A stretch of 46,199 bases of DNA from Candidatus Fusobacterium pullicola (GTDB lineage Bacteria > Fusobacteriota > Fusobacteriia > Fusobacteriales > Fusobacteriaceae), in assembly GCA_018883725.1 (NCBI GenBank), contig JAHLFN010000036.1, forward strand, positions 1-46,199. The letters run 5' to 3'. A model generated the notes under the pieces. It was not told the origin of the DNA. It did not search any database and was given only the letters and a program-made list of their open reading frames with translations. Shown here in pieces: positions 17,503 through 25,989 of the stretch (the stretch's first letter is position 1; each line of letters starts with the position of its first letter). The translations under genes were made by a program, and so were the position numbers.

Positions 17503-18036
17503 CTATTTAGAGTTTAAAAAATAGTGCTTAGCTTTTGAAGTATACTCCCATCCAGACCATAGTGTCAATATAACAGGTATTAACATCATATAAAAGTTAT
17601 ATGGATTTTTTCCAAATACCATCATTATAAGTATCACTATCATCTGACTAGTTGTCTTATACTTTCCTAAATTTCCAGCTGGGATAACCTCTCCCTTAGC
17701 TGCAGCTAACATTCTTATTCCACTTATTAAAAACTCTCTAGCTATTACTACAATAGACATCCATGAAGGTATATATCCTAGGTCAACAAATATGACTAGG
17801 GCTGAAATCACAAGGACTTTATCAGCTAATGGGTCCATTATTTTTCCAAAATCTGTTATTAAATTATGCTTTCTTGCTAAATACCCATCAAAGAAGTCTG
17901 TAAGTGAAGCCACTACAAATATTCCAAAAGCTATTGCCCTATAAGTAAATCCTCCCTCATTTGAAAATTGAAGAAAATATATAAAAGGTACAGCAAGTAT
18001 AAGTCTTAAAAATGTTAATTTATTAGGTAAATTCAT
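17503..18036 (-). CDS. pgsA: CDP-diacylglycerol-glycerol-3-phosphate 3-phosphatidyltransferase
   Basis: This membrane enzyme makes phosphatidylglycerol-phosphate from CDP-diacylglycerol and glycerol-3-phosphate. The 177 residues contain the CDP-alcohol phosphotransferase signature: Asp-Phe-Phe-Asp-Gly-Tyr-Leu-Ala-Arg, then Gly and two aspartates in DFGKIMDPLADK (about 47-73). NLPNKLTFLRL at the start is also typical. Four to six transmembrane helices are evident. It sits between rimO and yggT and shares the glycerol-3-phosphate pool with GpsA and PlsY of the same operon. Confidence 0.95.
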   Translation of the reverse strand: MNLPNKLTFLRLILAVPFIYFLQFSNEGGFTYRAIAFGIFVVASLTDFFDGYLARKHNLITDFGKIMDPLADKVLVISALVIFVDLGYIPSWMSIVVIAREFLISGIRMLAAAKGEVIPAGNLGKYKTTSQMIVILIMMVFGKNPYNFYMMLIPVILTLWSGWEYTSKAKHYFLNSK

Positions 18037-18062
18037 TTTTATGCTCTCCTTTATTATTATAT

Positions 18063-19400
18063 CTATTTTTCGTTCTCAACTATTGGTCCAACAAAATCAT
18101 ATTCAAAATTTTGCTCAACCTTTACTTTTACTATCTCTCCTGGTCTTGCAGTTCCATCAGTTGTAAGAACCTTTCCATCTATCTCTAATGCTTGTCCTCT
18201 TGTTCTTCCCTCTAGTAAGTACTCACTTTCACTAGATACTCCATCTATCATAACCTCTATCTCTTGACCTAAGAATCTTCTATTTTTTCTCTCTGCTATC
18301 TCACTTTGTAAATTTACAAGTTCAGCATATCTTCTCTCTTTTATCTCTTCAGGTACTTGGTCTGGTAAGTTATAAGCTACAGTGTCCTCTTCTCTTGAGT
18401 ATTTAAAAACTCCAGCATAATCAAATTCAAACTCTTTTACATACTCTTTTAACTCTTGGAAATTCTCCTCTGTTTCTCCTGGGAACCCAACAATAAGAGT
18501 TGTTCTGATAGTAGCATCTGGAATAGCTTTTCTGATTCTATTCAGAACGCTTTTTACTTGCTCTCCATTTTTTGCTCTAGCCATGTTTCTTAAAATATTA
18601 TCAGAAACGTGTTGGATAGGTACATCAAAATACTTACAAATCTTATCTTCTGATTTCATAACCTCTATAAGTTCATCTGTAACATATTCAGGGTGCATAT
18701 AATAAGTTCTAAGCCATTTTAGCCCCTCTATTTTACATAACTCTTTCATTAGAGCCGCAAGTTTTTTATCTCCGTATAGATCTATTCCGTACTCAGTAGT
18801 CTCTTGAGCAAGTAGGTTTATCTCTCTTACTCCAGAAGCAACTAATCTTTTTGCCTCTTCTACTATATCCTCTATACTTCTACTTCTTAGTCTTCCTCTC
18901 ATCTGTGGAATTATACAGTAAGTACAAGCTCTGTTACATCCTTCAGATATTTTTAAGTAAGCTGTATGAGGAGCAGTAGTTAAAACTCTATCAGTATTAG
19001 CATTTGCTAAGAATGTCATATTTTTTGTTTCAACTGCCTTTTTTCCTGCTAGAATCTCATCTACAACTTTCTCTATCTTATCTACATCACCAGTTCCTAT
19101 TACAGCATCTACTTCAGGAAGTTCCTTTAAGATCTCTTCCGAATATTTTTGAGCAAGGCATCCAGCTACTATTATCTTTTTTAAATTTCCAGTTTCTTTA
19201 AATTCACTAACTTCTAAGATAGTTTGAATAGATTCTTCCTTAGCATCTCCAATAAATCCACAAGTATTAACTATAACTATGTCAGCTTCTGGTATCTCAC
19301 TAGTAAGTTCCATCCCTTTTCTTTTAGATAAAATTCCTAAATAGTGCTCACTATCTACTAAGTTTTTACTACATCCTAAGCTAATTAAAGCTAATTTCAT
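18063..19400 (-). CDS. rimO: Ribosomal protein S12 methylthiotransferase RimO
   Basis: This 445-residue radical-SAM enzyme adds a methylthio group to the conserved aspartate (Asp89 in E. coli) of ribosomal protein S12. The three parts are visible. The N-terminal UPF0004 domain has cysteines in LGCSKN, NTCGFIG and AGCLAQ, which hold the second Fe-S cluster. The radical SAM core has CNRACTYC near residue 155. A C-terminal TRAM domain occupies about 375-440. The wording SLGCSKNLVDSE identifies RimO rather than MiaB. It lies between pnp and pgsA in the long operon. Confidence 0.95.
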   Translation of the reverse strand: MKLALISLGCSKNLVDSEHYLGILSKRKGMELTSEIPEADIVIVNTCGFIGDAKEESIQTILEVSEFKETGNLKKIIVAGCLAQKYSEEILKELPEVDAVIGTGDVDKIEKVVDEILAGKKAVETKNMTFLANANTDRVLTTAPHTAYLKISEGCNRACTYCIIPQMRGRLRSRSIEDIVEEAKRLVASGVREINLLAQETTEYGIDLYGDKKLAALMKELCKIEGLKWLRTYYMHPEYVTDELIEVMKSEDKICKYFDVPIQHVSDNILRNMARAKNGEQVKSVLNRIRKAIPDATIRTTLIVGFPGETEENFQELKEYVKEFEFDYAGVFKYSREEDTVAYNLPDQVPEEIKERRYAELVNLQSEIAERKNRRFLGQEIEVMIDGVSSESEYLLEGRTRGQALEIDGKVLTTDGTARPGEIVKVKVEQNFEYDFVGPIVENEK

Positions 19401-19430
19401 TCCTATTTTTTCTCCTTTTTCTAAATAATC

Positions 19431-19493
19431 ATTAAAACTAAAATAGTTTTAATTAGGGAAATAGAAAGTACTTTAGTACTCTCTACTCCCTAA
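19431..19493 (-). terminator. Double hairpin between pnp and rimO
   Basis: On the minus strand, TTAGGGAGTAGAGAGTACT pairs with AGTACTTTCTATTTCCCTAA (19453-19493; one bulge, G-U pairs, 2-base loop). It is followed directly by ATTAAAACTA-TTT-TAGTTTTAAT (19431-19453). It lacks a long U-run, so it may act as a 3' stabiliser/processing site or partial terminator rather than a strict stop. Confidence 0.65.
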
Positions 19494-19499
19494 TAATTA

Positions 19500-21599
19500 T
19501 TATACTCTTTTTTTACTTAAACTAATTTTTCCATTATCAGTAGAGATAACTTTTACATCAAATACATCTCCTACTTTTAATACATCTTCTACTTTTTCTA
19601 CTCTTTCTTGAGAGATTTCAGATACATGTAGAAGTCCCTCTTTACCTGGTAATATCTCCATAAATGCTCCAAATTTTTGAATACTTGTTACTTTACCAGT
19701 ATAAACCTCTCCTACTTCAACATCTTTAACATATGAATTTACTAATTTAATAGTTTCATTTAAAGCTGCTTCGTCTTTACAGAATATAGATACTTTTCCA
19801 TCATCATTTATATCTATTGTAGCACCTGTTTGGTCTATTATTCCTTTTATATTTTTACCTCCAGGTCCTATTAATACAGCTATTTTGTCAGTAGGTATAG
19901 TCATTTGATAAATTCTCGGTACATTTGATTTAATTGGAGCTGGTTCAGAGATTGTATTATTCATTAATACTAATATCTCATTTCTAGCATCTAAAGCTTG
20001 TTTTAAAGCTATTCTCATTATCTCTTCAGTTATTCCTGTAATTTTTATATCCATTTGAAGAGCTGTAATTCCATTTTTTGTTCCAGCAACTTTAAAGTCC
20101 ATATCTCCAAGGTGATCTTCAAGTCCCATTATATCTGTTAATACAGTGAACTCATCTCCCTCTTTAATAAGTCCCATAGCTATTCCAGCAACATGCTCTT
20201 TTATTGGTACTCCAGCTGCCATAAGTGAAAGTGACCCTCCACATATAGAAGCTTGTGATGATGAACCATTTGATTCAGTTATCTCAGATACAACTCTTAC
20301 TGTATATGGGAATTCTTCTTCAGATGGAACAACATATTTTAAAGCTCTTTCTGCTAGTGATCCGTGTCCTAACTCTCTTCTTCCAGGTGCACCCATTCTT
20401 CCTGTTTCTCCTACTGAGTAAGGTGGGAAGTTATAATGTAAGTAGAATTTTTTGTAGTACTCTTTCTCTAAATCATCAACTAATTGCTCATCCTCTTTTG
20501 TTCCTAAAGTAGTTACAACGATAGCTTGAGTCTCTCCTCTTGTAAACATAGCTGAACCGTGTGGGATAGGTAAACAATCAACTTCTGCAAATAATGGTCT
20601 AATTTCAGTTGTTTTTCTTCCGTCAACTCTATGTTTGTGGTAAAGAATAGCGTCTCTTACTAATTTTTTCATAAGGTCATGGTAGTAACCTTTAAATTCA
20701 ATTAGAACATCTTCAGGTATCTCTACCTCTTCTCCTTCACCATAATTTTCAACTTTGAAAGTCTCTAATAATTCAGCCTCTAGAGAATCTACTGCTTCCT
20801 CTCTATTTTTCTTACCTAATGTAAGAACAGCAGCTTTTAATCTTTCCATTCCTCTTTCATCTATGAAGTTTTTAACTATTGGCATAACTTCTGGTTTTAC
20901 AAACTCTATCTTCTCTTTTCCAATCTCTTTTGCAAAAGCCTCTTGGAAGTCACATATTTTCTTAATATTTTCGTGAGCAAACATTATCGCCTTTAACATT
21001 GTTTCCTCATCTAGCTCATTAGCTCCAGCCTCAACCATGTTGATAGCCTCTCTTGTTCCAGCTACAGCAAGTTCTAACTCACTTGCTTCTAACTCTTCTG
21101 GAGTAGGATTTAAGATGAACTCTCCATTTTTATATCCAACTACAACTCCAGCAACTGGTCCTAAAAATGGTAAATCAGATAACATTAAAGCCATTGATGA
21201 ACCAATTATTCCTAGATAATCTGGTGTATTTTTTTCATCAAATGATAAAACTGTATTTACAATGTGTACATCATAGTTGAATCCATCTGGGAACATTGGT
21301 CTTATAGGTCTATCTATAAGTCTTGCTGTAAGTGTTGCATTTGTTGAAGCTTTTCCCTCTCTTTTGTTAAATCCACCAGGGAATTTTCCAGCAGCATAGA
21401 ATTTCTCTATATAGTCAACTGTAAGTGGGAAAAAATCATTTTCCTTTCTAGGCTCCTTACTTCTATTAACTGTACTTAATAATACAGTATCTCCATATTG
21501 AACCATTACAGCTCCACACGATTGTCTAGCTATTTTTCCATTAGAAAATGTAAGCGTTCTACCAGCTAATTCCATTTGAACTTTTCTTTCATCAAACAT
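19500..21599 (-). CDS. pnp: Polynucleotide phosphorylase
   Basis: This 3'-5' phosphorolytic exoribonuclease of the RNA degradosome has 699 residues in the canonical order: a first RNase PH-like domain (1-about 225), an alpha-helical linker, a second, catalytic RNase PH domain (about 310-545), KH (about 555-615, with [11 protein letters not shown]) and S1 (about 620-697). Conserved stretches include [25 protein letters not shown] and GRRELGHG. An AGGAGG precedes the ATG. A promoter at 21712-21740 and a long leader hairpin at 21622-21698 suggest autoregulation, as for E. coli pnp. The gene is first in the long operon. Confidence 0.98.
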   Translation of the reverse strand: MFDERKVQMELAGRTLTFSNGKIARQSCGAVMVQYGDTVLLSTVNRSKEPRKENDFFPLTVDYIEKFYAAGKFPGGFNKREGKASTNATLTARLIDRPIRPMFPDGFNYDVHIVNTVLSFDEKNTPDYLGIIGSSMALMLSDLPFLGPVAGVVVGYKNGEFILNPTPEELEASELELAVAGTREAINMVEAGANELDEETMLKAIMFAHENIKKICDFQEAFAKEIGKEKIEFVKPEVMPIVKNFIDERGMERLKAAVLTLGKKNREEAVDSLEAELLETFKVENYGEGEEVEIPEDVLIEFKGYYHDLMKKLVRDAILYHKHRVDGRKTTEIRPLFAEVDCLPIPHGSAMFTRGETQAIVVTTLGTKEDEQLVDDLEKEYYKKFYLHYNFPPYSVGETGRMGAPGRRELGHGSLAERALKYVVPSEEEFPYTVRVVSEITESNGSSSQASICGGSLSLMAAGVPIKEHVAGIAMGLIKEGDEFTVLTDIMGLEDHLGDMDFKVAGTKNGITALQMDIKITGITEEIMRIALKQALDARNEILVLMNNTISEPAPIKSNVPRIYQMTIPTDKIAVLIGPGGKNIKGIIDQTGATIDINDDGKVSIFCKDEAALNETIKLVNSYVKDVEVGEVYTGKVTSIQKFGAFMEILPGKEGLLHVSEISQERVEKVEDVLKVGDVFDVKVISTDNGKISLSKKRV

Positions 21600-21621
21600 T
21601 ATTTTCCTCCTAATTATTCTC

Positions 21622-21698
21622 AGATTAGGAAGTAAATAATAAGGAGTAAAGAAATAGCTCCTATTACCTTACTTCTTACTACTTAACCTTCCTAATCT
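21622..21698 (-). promoter_or_regulatory. Structured pnp mRNA leader (large stem-loop)
   Basis: The predicted 105-nt leader folds almost completely on itself. AGATTAG at one end pairs with CTAATCT at the other. Inside, GAAGTAA-TAATA-GGAG (21629-21646) pairs with CTCC-TATTA-TTACTTC (21658-21675). On the mRNA strand no U-run follows, so it is not a terminator for pnp. In E. coli, a pnp leader hairpin is cut by RNase III and PNPase then represses its own mRNA. A similar loop is inferred here. Confidence 0.6.
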
Positions 21699-21711
21699 CT
21701 TTTTTTAAACT

Positions 21712-21740
21712 ATTATAACATTTTTAATATTAAAAATCAA
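21712..21740 (-). promoter_or_regulatory. Promoter of pnp and the long operon
   Basis: Minus-strand TTGATT (21735-21740), a 17-base spacer ending in TGT, and a perfect TATAAT (21712-21717). This extended -10 promoter is one of the two or three strongest-looking in the window. Predicted start near 21705. Confidence 0.7.
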
Positions 21741-21778
21741 ATTTTACATAACTCTTTATTTTATTTTTTTGAAAAAAT

Positions 21779-21787
21779 TGGTATAAT
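21779..21787 (+). promoter_or_regulatory. Extended -10 promoter of the fplA-like gene
   Basis: TGGTATAAT with a perfect -10 hexamer and no convincing -35. It lies about 45 bases before the fplA-like start codon and points away from the pnp promoter at 21712-21740. Confidence 0.55.
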
Positions 21788-21825
21788 ATATTGAAAGTCA
21801 ATTAAATATTTTTTAAGGAGGAGGT

Positions 21826-24135
21826 ATGAGAAAAAACAGATTGCTCTTTCTGATGGTTTTACCGTTCCTTTTTATTCCATCTAAAAGCTTTGGTAAAACT
21901 TTAAATTTTACCTCAAAAGAGGATATTGAAATAAAAAAACTAAAAAAAGAGATTCAACTTCTTGAGAATAAAATATCTCAACTTGAAGAGATTAAAAAAA
22001 ATAGATTGATTAAAAATAAAAAAAATCTGAAAATAGGGCTAGCTCTTAGCGGTGGAGGAGCCAAAGGACTTGCACATATAGGTGTATTAAGAGTTTTAGA
22101 AGAGTTAGGAATACGCCCTGACTATATAGCTGGAACAAGTATGGGAGCTGTTGTTGGAGCTCTATACTCAGCTGGCTACTCTCTTGATCAGATTGAAAGT
22201 ATTTTAACCAAAAATGATTGGGATAGTTTTATCAATGGTTCATTCATAGATGATAAAGTTCCTCTAGAAAAAAAGGTTAACAATAAAAAATATATGCTTT
22301 CTATCAGATATGATAATAAATTTAATTTCTCTCTTCCAAAGGGGTTTGGAAATAATCAGATGATATATTTTGAATTAAAAAAGCTTTTAAGCAATGTTGA
22401 TAATATAAATAACTTTGATGAACTTCCTATCCCTATGAGAATAATAACTACTGACCTCAATACTGGAGAGGCTGTGGCTATGAAAGAGGGAGATTTAGCA
22501 AAGGTTATCACTGCTAGTATAGCTATACCAACTGTATTTGATCCTGTTGAAATAGATGGGCGTCTCTATATTGATGGACTTGTTTCTCGTAATTTTCCAG
22601 TTGTAGATGTTATAGATATGGGAGCTGACATCGTAATTGGAAGTGATGTTGGAAATGAGATAAAAGATAAAAAAGATTACAACATAATCAGTGTTCTAAA
22701 TCAATTAGTTGCTATTCAAAGTGCTTCATCTACTAGTGAACAAAGAGAGTTAACCTCTATCTTAATAACTCCAGATGTACTTGAGTACTCAGCTACTAAT
22801 TTAGAAAAGGGTAAACTTTTTGTAGAAAAAGGAGAGGAGGCAGCAAGAAAGCAACTTCCACTTTTAAAAGATTTGCCAAAGGTGAAGAGGGAAAATTATC
22901 TAACCTCTTCTGAAAAAGGTAGCTCAAAAAATATTGTAATAAAAAATATAGAGTATAAAAATAGTATATCTGAAAAAAACAGATCTATTATAAATAGTAT
23001 TTTAGAAAATATTTTAAATAGAGAAATCTCAGCTGAAGAGTTAGAAAGTTCTATGATGAAGGTTTATGGAAACGATATTATAAATCGTATTTACTATGAA
23101 ATTCAAGATAATACTTTAGTTATTGATGCAGATATCAATCCTAATAACTCCTTTGGAGTTAGTGTAAACTATTTGACTGGCTATGGAACAACATTTGATG
23201 TAGGGACTACCCTTACTAATTTTGGTAAAATCGGAAGTAATACCCTAGTTGATTTTCAAGTTGGAGATTATCTTGGGCTTAATTTAAAAAACTTTGCTTA
23301 CTATGGATATTCTAATAAAATAGGTATTTTTACCAACTTAGGTTACAATGAAAATCCATTTTTCATATATGATGGGGATAAAAAAATATCTGATTCCCTT
23401 GTTAAAAGTGTTGATTTTGAAATTGGATTACTTACCCAATATAATAATCAGCTTATAGCATCTTATGGTATTAAAAACTCCTATAGTAAATTACTTCAAG
23501 AGACAGGTTCAATATATTCAGAGGACATTGAATACTCTAAAAACTATAATGGAGCTTTTTTTAGAACTACATTTGACACATTAGATTCAAATACCCACGC
23601 TAACTCTGGAGTTAAGCTTGATTTTGAATATAGCTGGGAGGGAAGTTTTGATAAATCTAACTCTAACTTTTATGGTCCTCTTTACTCCTTTGATGGTTAT
23701 GTTCCTATCAATAAAAAATTCACCTTCAACTACGGATTATATGGAGGAGTTATCTCTGGAGATGGAGTTACTTCAATAGATAAGTTTATCCGTTTAGGTG
23801 GAACAAAGAACAATATGCATAACAAAGACTTTGCTTTCTATGGTTATAGATATCAGCAAAAGCTTGTTGATGAGTTCTTGATTGGAAAACTTGCCTTAAT
23901 ATATAAACTAGATTCAAATCTATATCTCAGTGCCCGTTGGAATATAGGAACCTACAGCGATTTAGAGACAGAGAGCTATCCAAATTCTAAAAAAATATGG
24001 GAAGATTACTCTCAGGGGTTTGATATATCTATTACCTATGAAAGTATCTTTGGTCCCTTTGAATTCTCACTAGCTCGTAACAATGAGAAAGAGAAGATAC
24101 TATCTCAAATCAGTATCGGATATATTTTTGAATAG
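21826..24135 (+). CDS. fplA: Type Vd autotransporter phospholipase, FplA homologue
   Basis: This 769-residue surface protein has a signal peptide (about 1-23), a Lys/Glu-rich coiled coil (33-65), a patatin domain (about 69-270), a POTRA-like segment (about 370-430) and a C-terminal 16-strand-type barrel (about 440-769) ending in Phe-Glu. Catalytic features are the oxyanion glycines GGGAKG (76-81), the nucleophile Ser105 in GTSMG and Asp250 in YIDGLV. F. nucleatum FplA is a class A1 phospholipase of about 760 residues with catalytic Ser98/Asp243 (from memory); both residues are offset by exactly 7 here. It likely cleaves host or membrane phospholipids at the cell surface. AAGGAGGAGG precedes the ATG. 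Confidence 0.92.
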   Translation: MRKNRLLFLMVLPFLFIPSKSFGKTLNFTSKEDIEIKKLKKEIQLLENKISQLEEIKKNRLIKNKKNLKIGLALSGGGAKGLAHIGVLRVLEELGIRPDYIAGTSMGAVVGALYSAGYSLDQIESILTKNDWDSFINGSFIDDKVPLEKKVNNKKYMLSIRYDNKFNFSLPKGFGNNQMIYFELKKLLSNVDNINNFDELPIPMRIITTDLNTGEAVAMKEGDLAKVITASIAIPTVFDPVEIDGRLYIDGLVSRNFPVVDVIDMGADIVIGSDVGNEIKDKKDYNIISVLNQLVAIQSASSTSEQRELTSILITPDVLEYSATNLEKGKLFVEKGEEAARKQLPLLKDLPKVKRENYLTSSEKGSSKNIVIKNIEYKNSISEKNRSIINSILENILNREISAEELESSMMKVYGNDIINRIYYEIQDNTLVIDADINPNNSFGVSVNYLTGYGTTFDVGTTLTNFGKIGSNTLVDFQVGDYLGLNLKNFAYYGYSNKIGIFTNLGYNENPFFIYDGDKKISDSLVKSVDFEIGLLTQYNNQLIASYGIKNSYSKLLQETGSIYSEDIEYSKNYNGAFFRTTFDTLDSNTHANSGVKLDFEYSWEGSFDKSNSNFYGPLYSFDGYVPINKKFTFNYGLYGGVISGDGVTSIDKFIRLGGTKNNMHNKDFAFYGYRYQQKLVDEFLIGKLALIYKLDSNLYLSARWNIGTYSDLETESYPNSKKIWEDYSQGFDISITYESIFGPFEFSLARNNEKEKILSQISIGYIFE

Positions 24136-24168
24136 TTTTTATTTTAAAAAACACTATAAATTAAAAGA

Positions 24169-24201
24169 GGAGCTATTACATTTTATCTTTGTAATAGCTC
24201 C
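24169..24201. terminator. Hairpin between convergent fplA-like and ABC-F genes
   Basis: GGAGCTATTACA (24169-24180) pairs perfectly over 12 bp with TGTAATAGCTCC (24190-24201). The flanks are A/T-rich with short U-runs (UCUUUUAAUUU on the minus strand). It shares TTGTAATAGCTCC with the moaC terminator at 29932-29944. Confidence 0.7.
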
Positions 24202-24217
24202 TAAATTTTATACTTTA

Positions 24218-25840
24218 CTATTCTGCGTAAAGCTCTTCAAGTCTAGCTTGAACTCTTTCATCTTCTAAGTATTCATCATAAGTCATTGTCTTATCTAAGA
24301 TTCCATTAGGTGTAATCTCTATAATTCTGTTAGCTACAGTTTGAATAAACTCGTGGTCATGAGCTCCAAATAGGATTGTTCCTTTAAAGTTTATTAAAGC
24401 TTTGTTCAGTGATGTAATTGACTCTAGGTCTAAGTGGTCATTAGGGTTGTCAAACATTAATACGTTTGCGTTAGTAAGCATCATTCTAGCTATCATACAT
24501 CTTACTTTTTCTCCTCCAGATAAAACTGAACAGCTCTTTAATGTTTCCTCTCCAGTAAACAACATTCTACCTAAGAATCCTCTTACAAAAGCCTCATGTT
24601 GATCTGGTGAATAAGGTCTTAACCAATCTATTAGATTTAACTCTTTATTTTCAAAGAACTTAGTGTTATCCTTTGGCATATAAGCTTGGCTTGTTGTAAC
24701 TCCCCAAGTATAGCTTCCTGAATCTGGTTCCATCTCTCCACTTAAGATATTTAATAGAGTAGTTTTTACGATATCATTCTTAGCTAAGAATACAACCTTA
24801 TCTCCAGTATAGATAGTGAATGATACATTATCTAAAACTTTTACTCCATCTATTGTCTTAGTTAAGTTCTCAACTTTAAGCATGTTGTTTCCAGCTTCTC
24901 TCTCTTGTTTAAACTCAACAAATGGGTATTTTCTGTTAGAAACTTGCATATCTTCAAGTTGTAACTTATCAAGAAGTTTCTTTCTTGATGTAGCTTGTTT
25001 AGATTTAGATGCGTTGGCACTGAATCTAGCAATGAACTCTTGTAGCTCTTGTCTTTTTTGCTCAAGTTTCTTGTTTTTAGCTGATATTAATTTTGTCATA
25101 AGTTGATTTGATTCATACCAGAAATCATAGTTTCCAACATACATCTTGATTTTTCCATAATCTATGTCTGTAATATGTGTACACACTTTATTTAAGAAGT
25201 GTCTATCGTGAGATATAACTATTACAGTTGTATTATCTAAATCCATTAGGAAATTTTCTAACCAAGTTATAGCTCTAATATCAAGTCCGTTAGTAGGCTC
25301 GTCTAGTAGTAGAACATCTGGTTGTCCAAATAAAGCTTGGGCAAGTAATACCTTAACTTTCTCTGGCTCTCCTAACTCTTTCATATATTTGTGGTGTAAC
25401 TCAGTTCCTATTCCTAATCCCATAAGTAAAGTTTCAGCTTCTGTTTCAGCTTCCCAACCATTTAGCTCGGCAAACTCTCCCTCTAACTCTCCAGCTCTTA
25501 TTCCATCTTCGTCAGAGAACTCCTCTTTGGCATATATAGCATTTTTCTCAACTATGATATCCCAAAGTTTTTTATGTCCCATTAAAACAACATCTAAAAC
25601 CTTATCCTCTTCATGAGCAAAGTGGTTTTGGTTAAGTACTGCCATTCTCTTATTTTTATCAAAGATTACCTCTCCTTCAGTTGGCTCTAATGCTCCTGAA
25701 AGTATCTTTACAAATGTAGACTTACCAGCTCCGTTAGCTCCTATAAGCCCATAACAGTTTCCCGGTGTAAATTTAATATTTACATCTTCAAATAATTTTC
25801 TACCAGAAAATCTCATACCTAGATTACTAGTTGCTATCAT
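24218..25840 (-). CDS. ABC-F family ATPase, YbiT/YkpA-like
   Basis: This 540-residue soluble protein has two ABC cassettes and no membrane domain. Cassette 1 has Walker A GANGAGKS (34-41), the unusual signature LGEPEK (156-161) and Walker B LLLDE (177-181). The charged linker (about 250-320) corresponds to the tRNA-interaction motif. Cassette 2 has a degenerate Walker A (AKNDIVKTT, 353-361), a normal LSGGEK (440-445) and FDNPNDHLD, with Asn where the catalytic Glu is expected. ABC-F proteins act at the ribosomal E site to relieve stalling or give antibiotic resistance. Some of these deviations may be subfamily traits. The gene has its own strong promoter and AAGGAGG. Confidence 0.88.
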   Translation of the reverse strand: MIATSNLGMRFSGRKLFEDVNIKFTPGNCYGLIGANGAGKSTFVKILSGALEPTEGEVIFDKNKRMAVLNQNHFAHEEDKVLDVVLMGHKKLWDIIVEKNAIYAKEEFSDEDGIRAGELEGEFAELNGWEAETEAETLLMGLGIGTELHHKYMKELGEPEKVKVLLAQALFGQPDVLLLDEPTNGLDIRAITWLENFLMDLDNTTVIVISHDRHFLNKVCTHITDIDYGKIKMYVGNYDFWYESNQLMTKLISAKNKKLEQKRQELQEFIARFSANASKSKQATSRKKLLDKLQLEDMQVSNRKYPFVEFKQEREAGNNMLKVENLTKTIDGVKVLDNVSFTIYTGDKVVFLAKNDIVKTTLLNILSGEMEPDSGSYTWGVTTSQAYMPKDNTKFFENKELNLIDWLRPYSPDQHEAFVRGFLGRMLFTGEETLKSCSVLSGGEKVRCMIARMMLTNANVLMFDNPNDHLDLESITSLNKALINFKGTILFGAHDHEFIQTVANRIIEITPNGILDKTMTYDEYLEDERVQARLEELYAE

Positions 25841-25881
25841 TTAAATAATTCCTCCTTGTTAACTCTTCAAAATTCCATACT

Positions 25882-25910
25882 ATTATATCATTAATTTTAA
25901 ACTTTTACAA
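25882..25910 (-). promoter_or_regulatory. Promoter of the ABC-F gene
   Basis: Minus-strand TTGTAA (25905-25910), a 17-base spacer ending in TGA, and a perfect TATAAT (25882-25887). Confidence 0.65.
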
Positions 25911-25923
25911 TTAAAAAAATATA

Positions 25924-25952
25924 TTGTGTTTTTTTAAGTTTTATCATATAAT
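25924..25952 (+). promoter_or_regulatory. Promoter of the OYE-earP-efp operon
   Basis: TTGTGT (25924-25929), a 17-base spacer and a perfect TATAAT (25947-25952), back to back with the ABC-F promoter. Confidence 0.6.
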
Positions 25953-25989
25953 ATAACCTGAATGTTTTTAAGAAAAGGAGATTTTAAAG

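Noticed and set aside
20146-20512. Plus-strand ORFs inside pnp
   Set aside because: They are antisense to a full-length conserved gene, have no ribosome binding site, and encode nothing recognisable.
21622-21706. Terminator on the plus strand upstream of the fplA-like gene
   Set aside because: The T-run lies on the plus-strand side, but no plus-strand gene is upstream. The structure fits the pnp leader on the minus strand better.
24862-25065. Same-strand ORF within the ABC-F gene
   Set aside because: It is an alternative frame inside a conserved cassette linker, without a ribosome binding site or recognisable motif.
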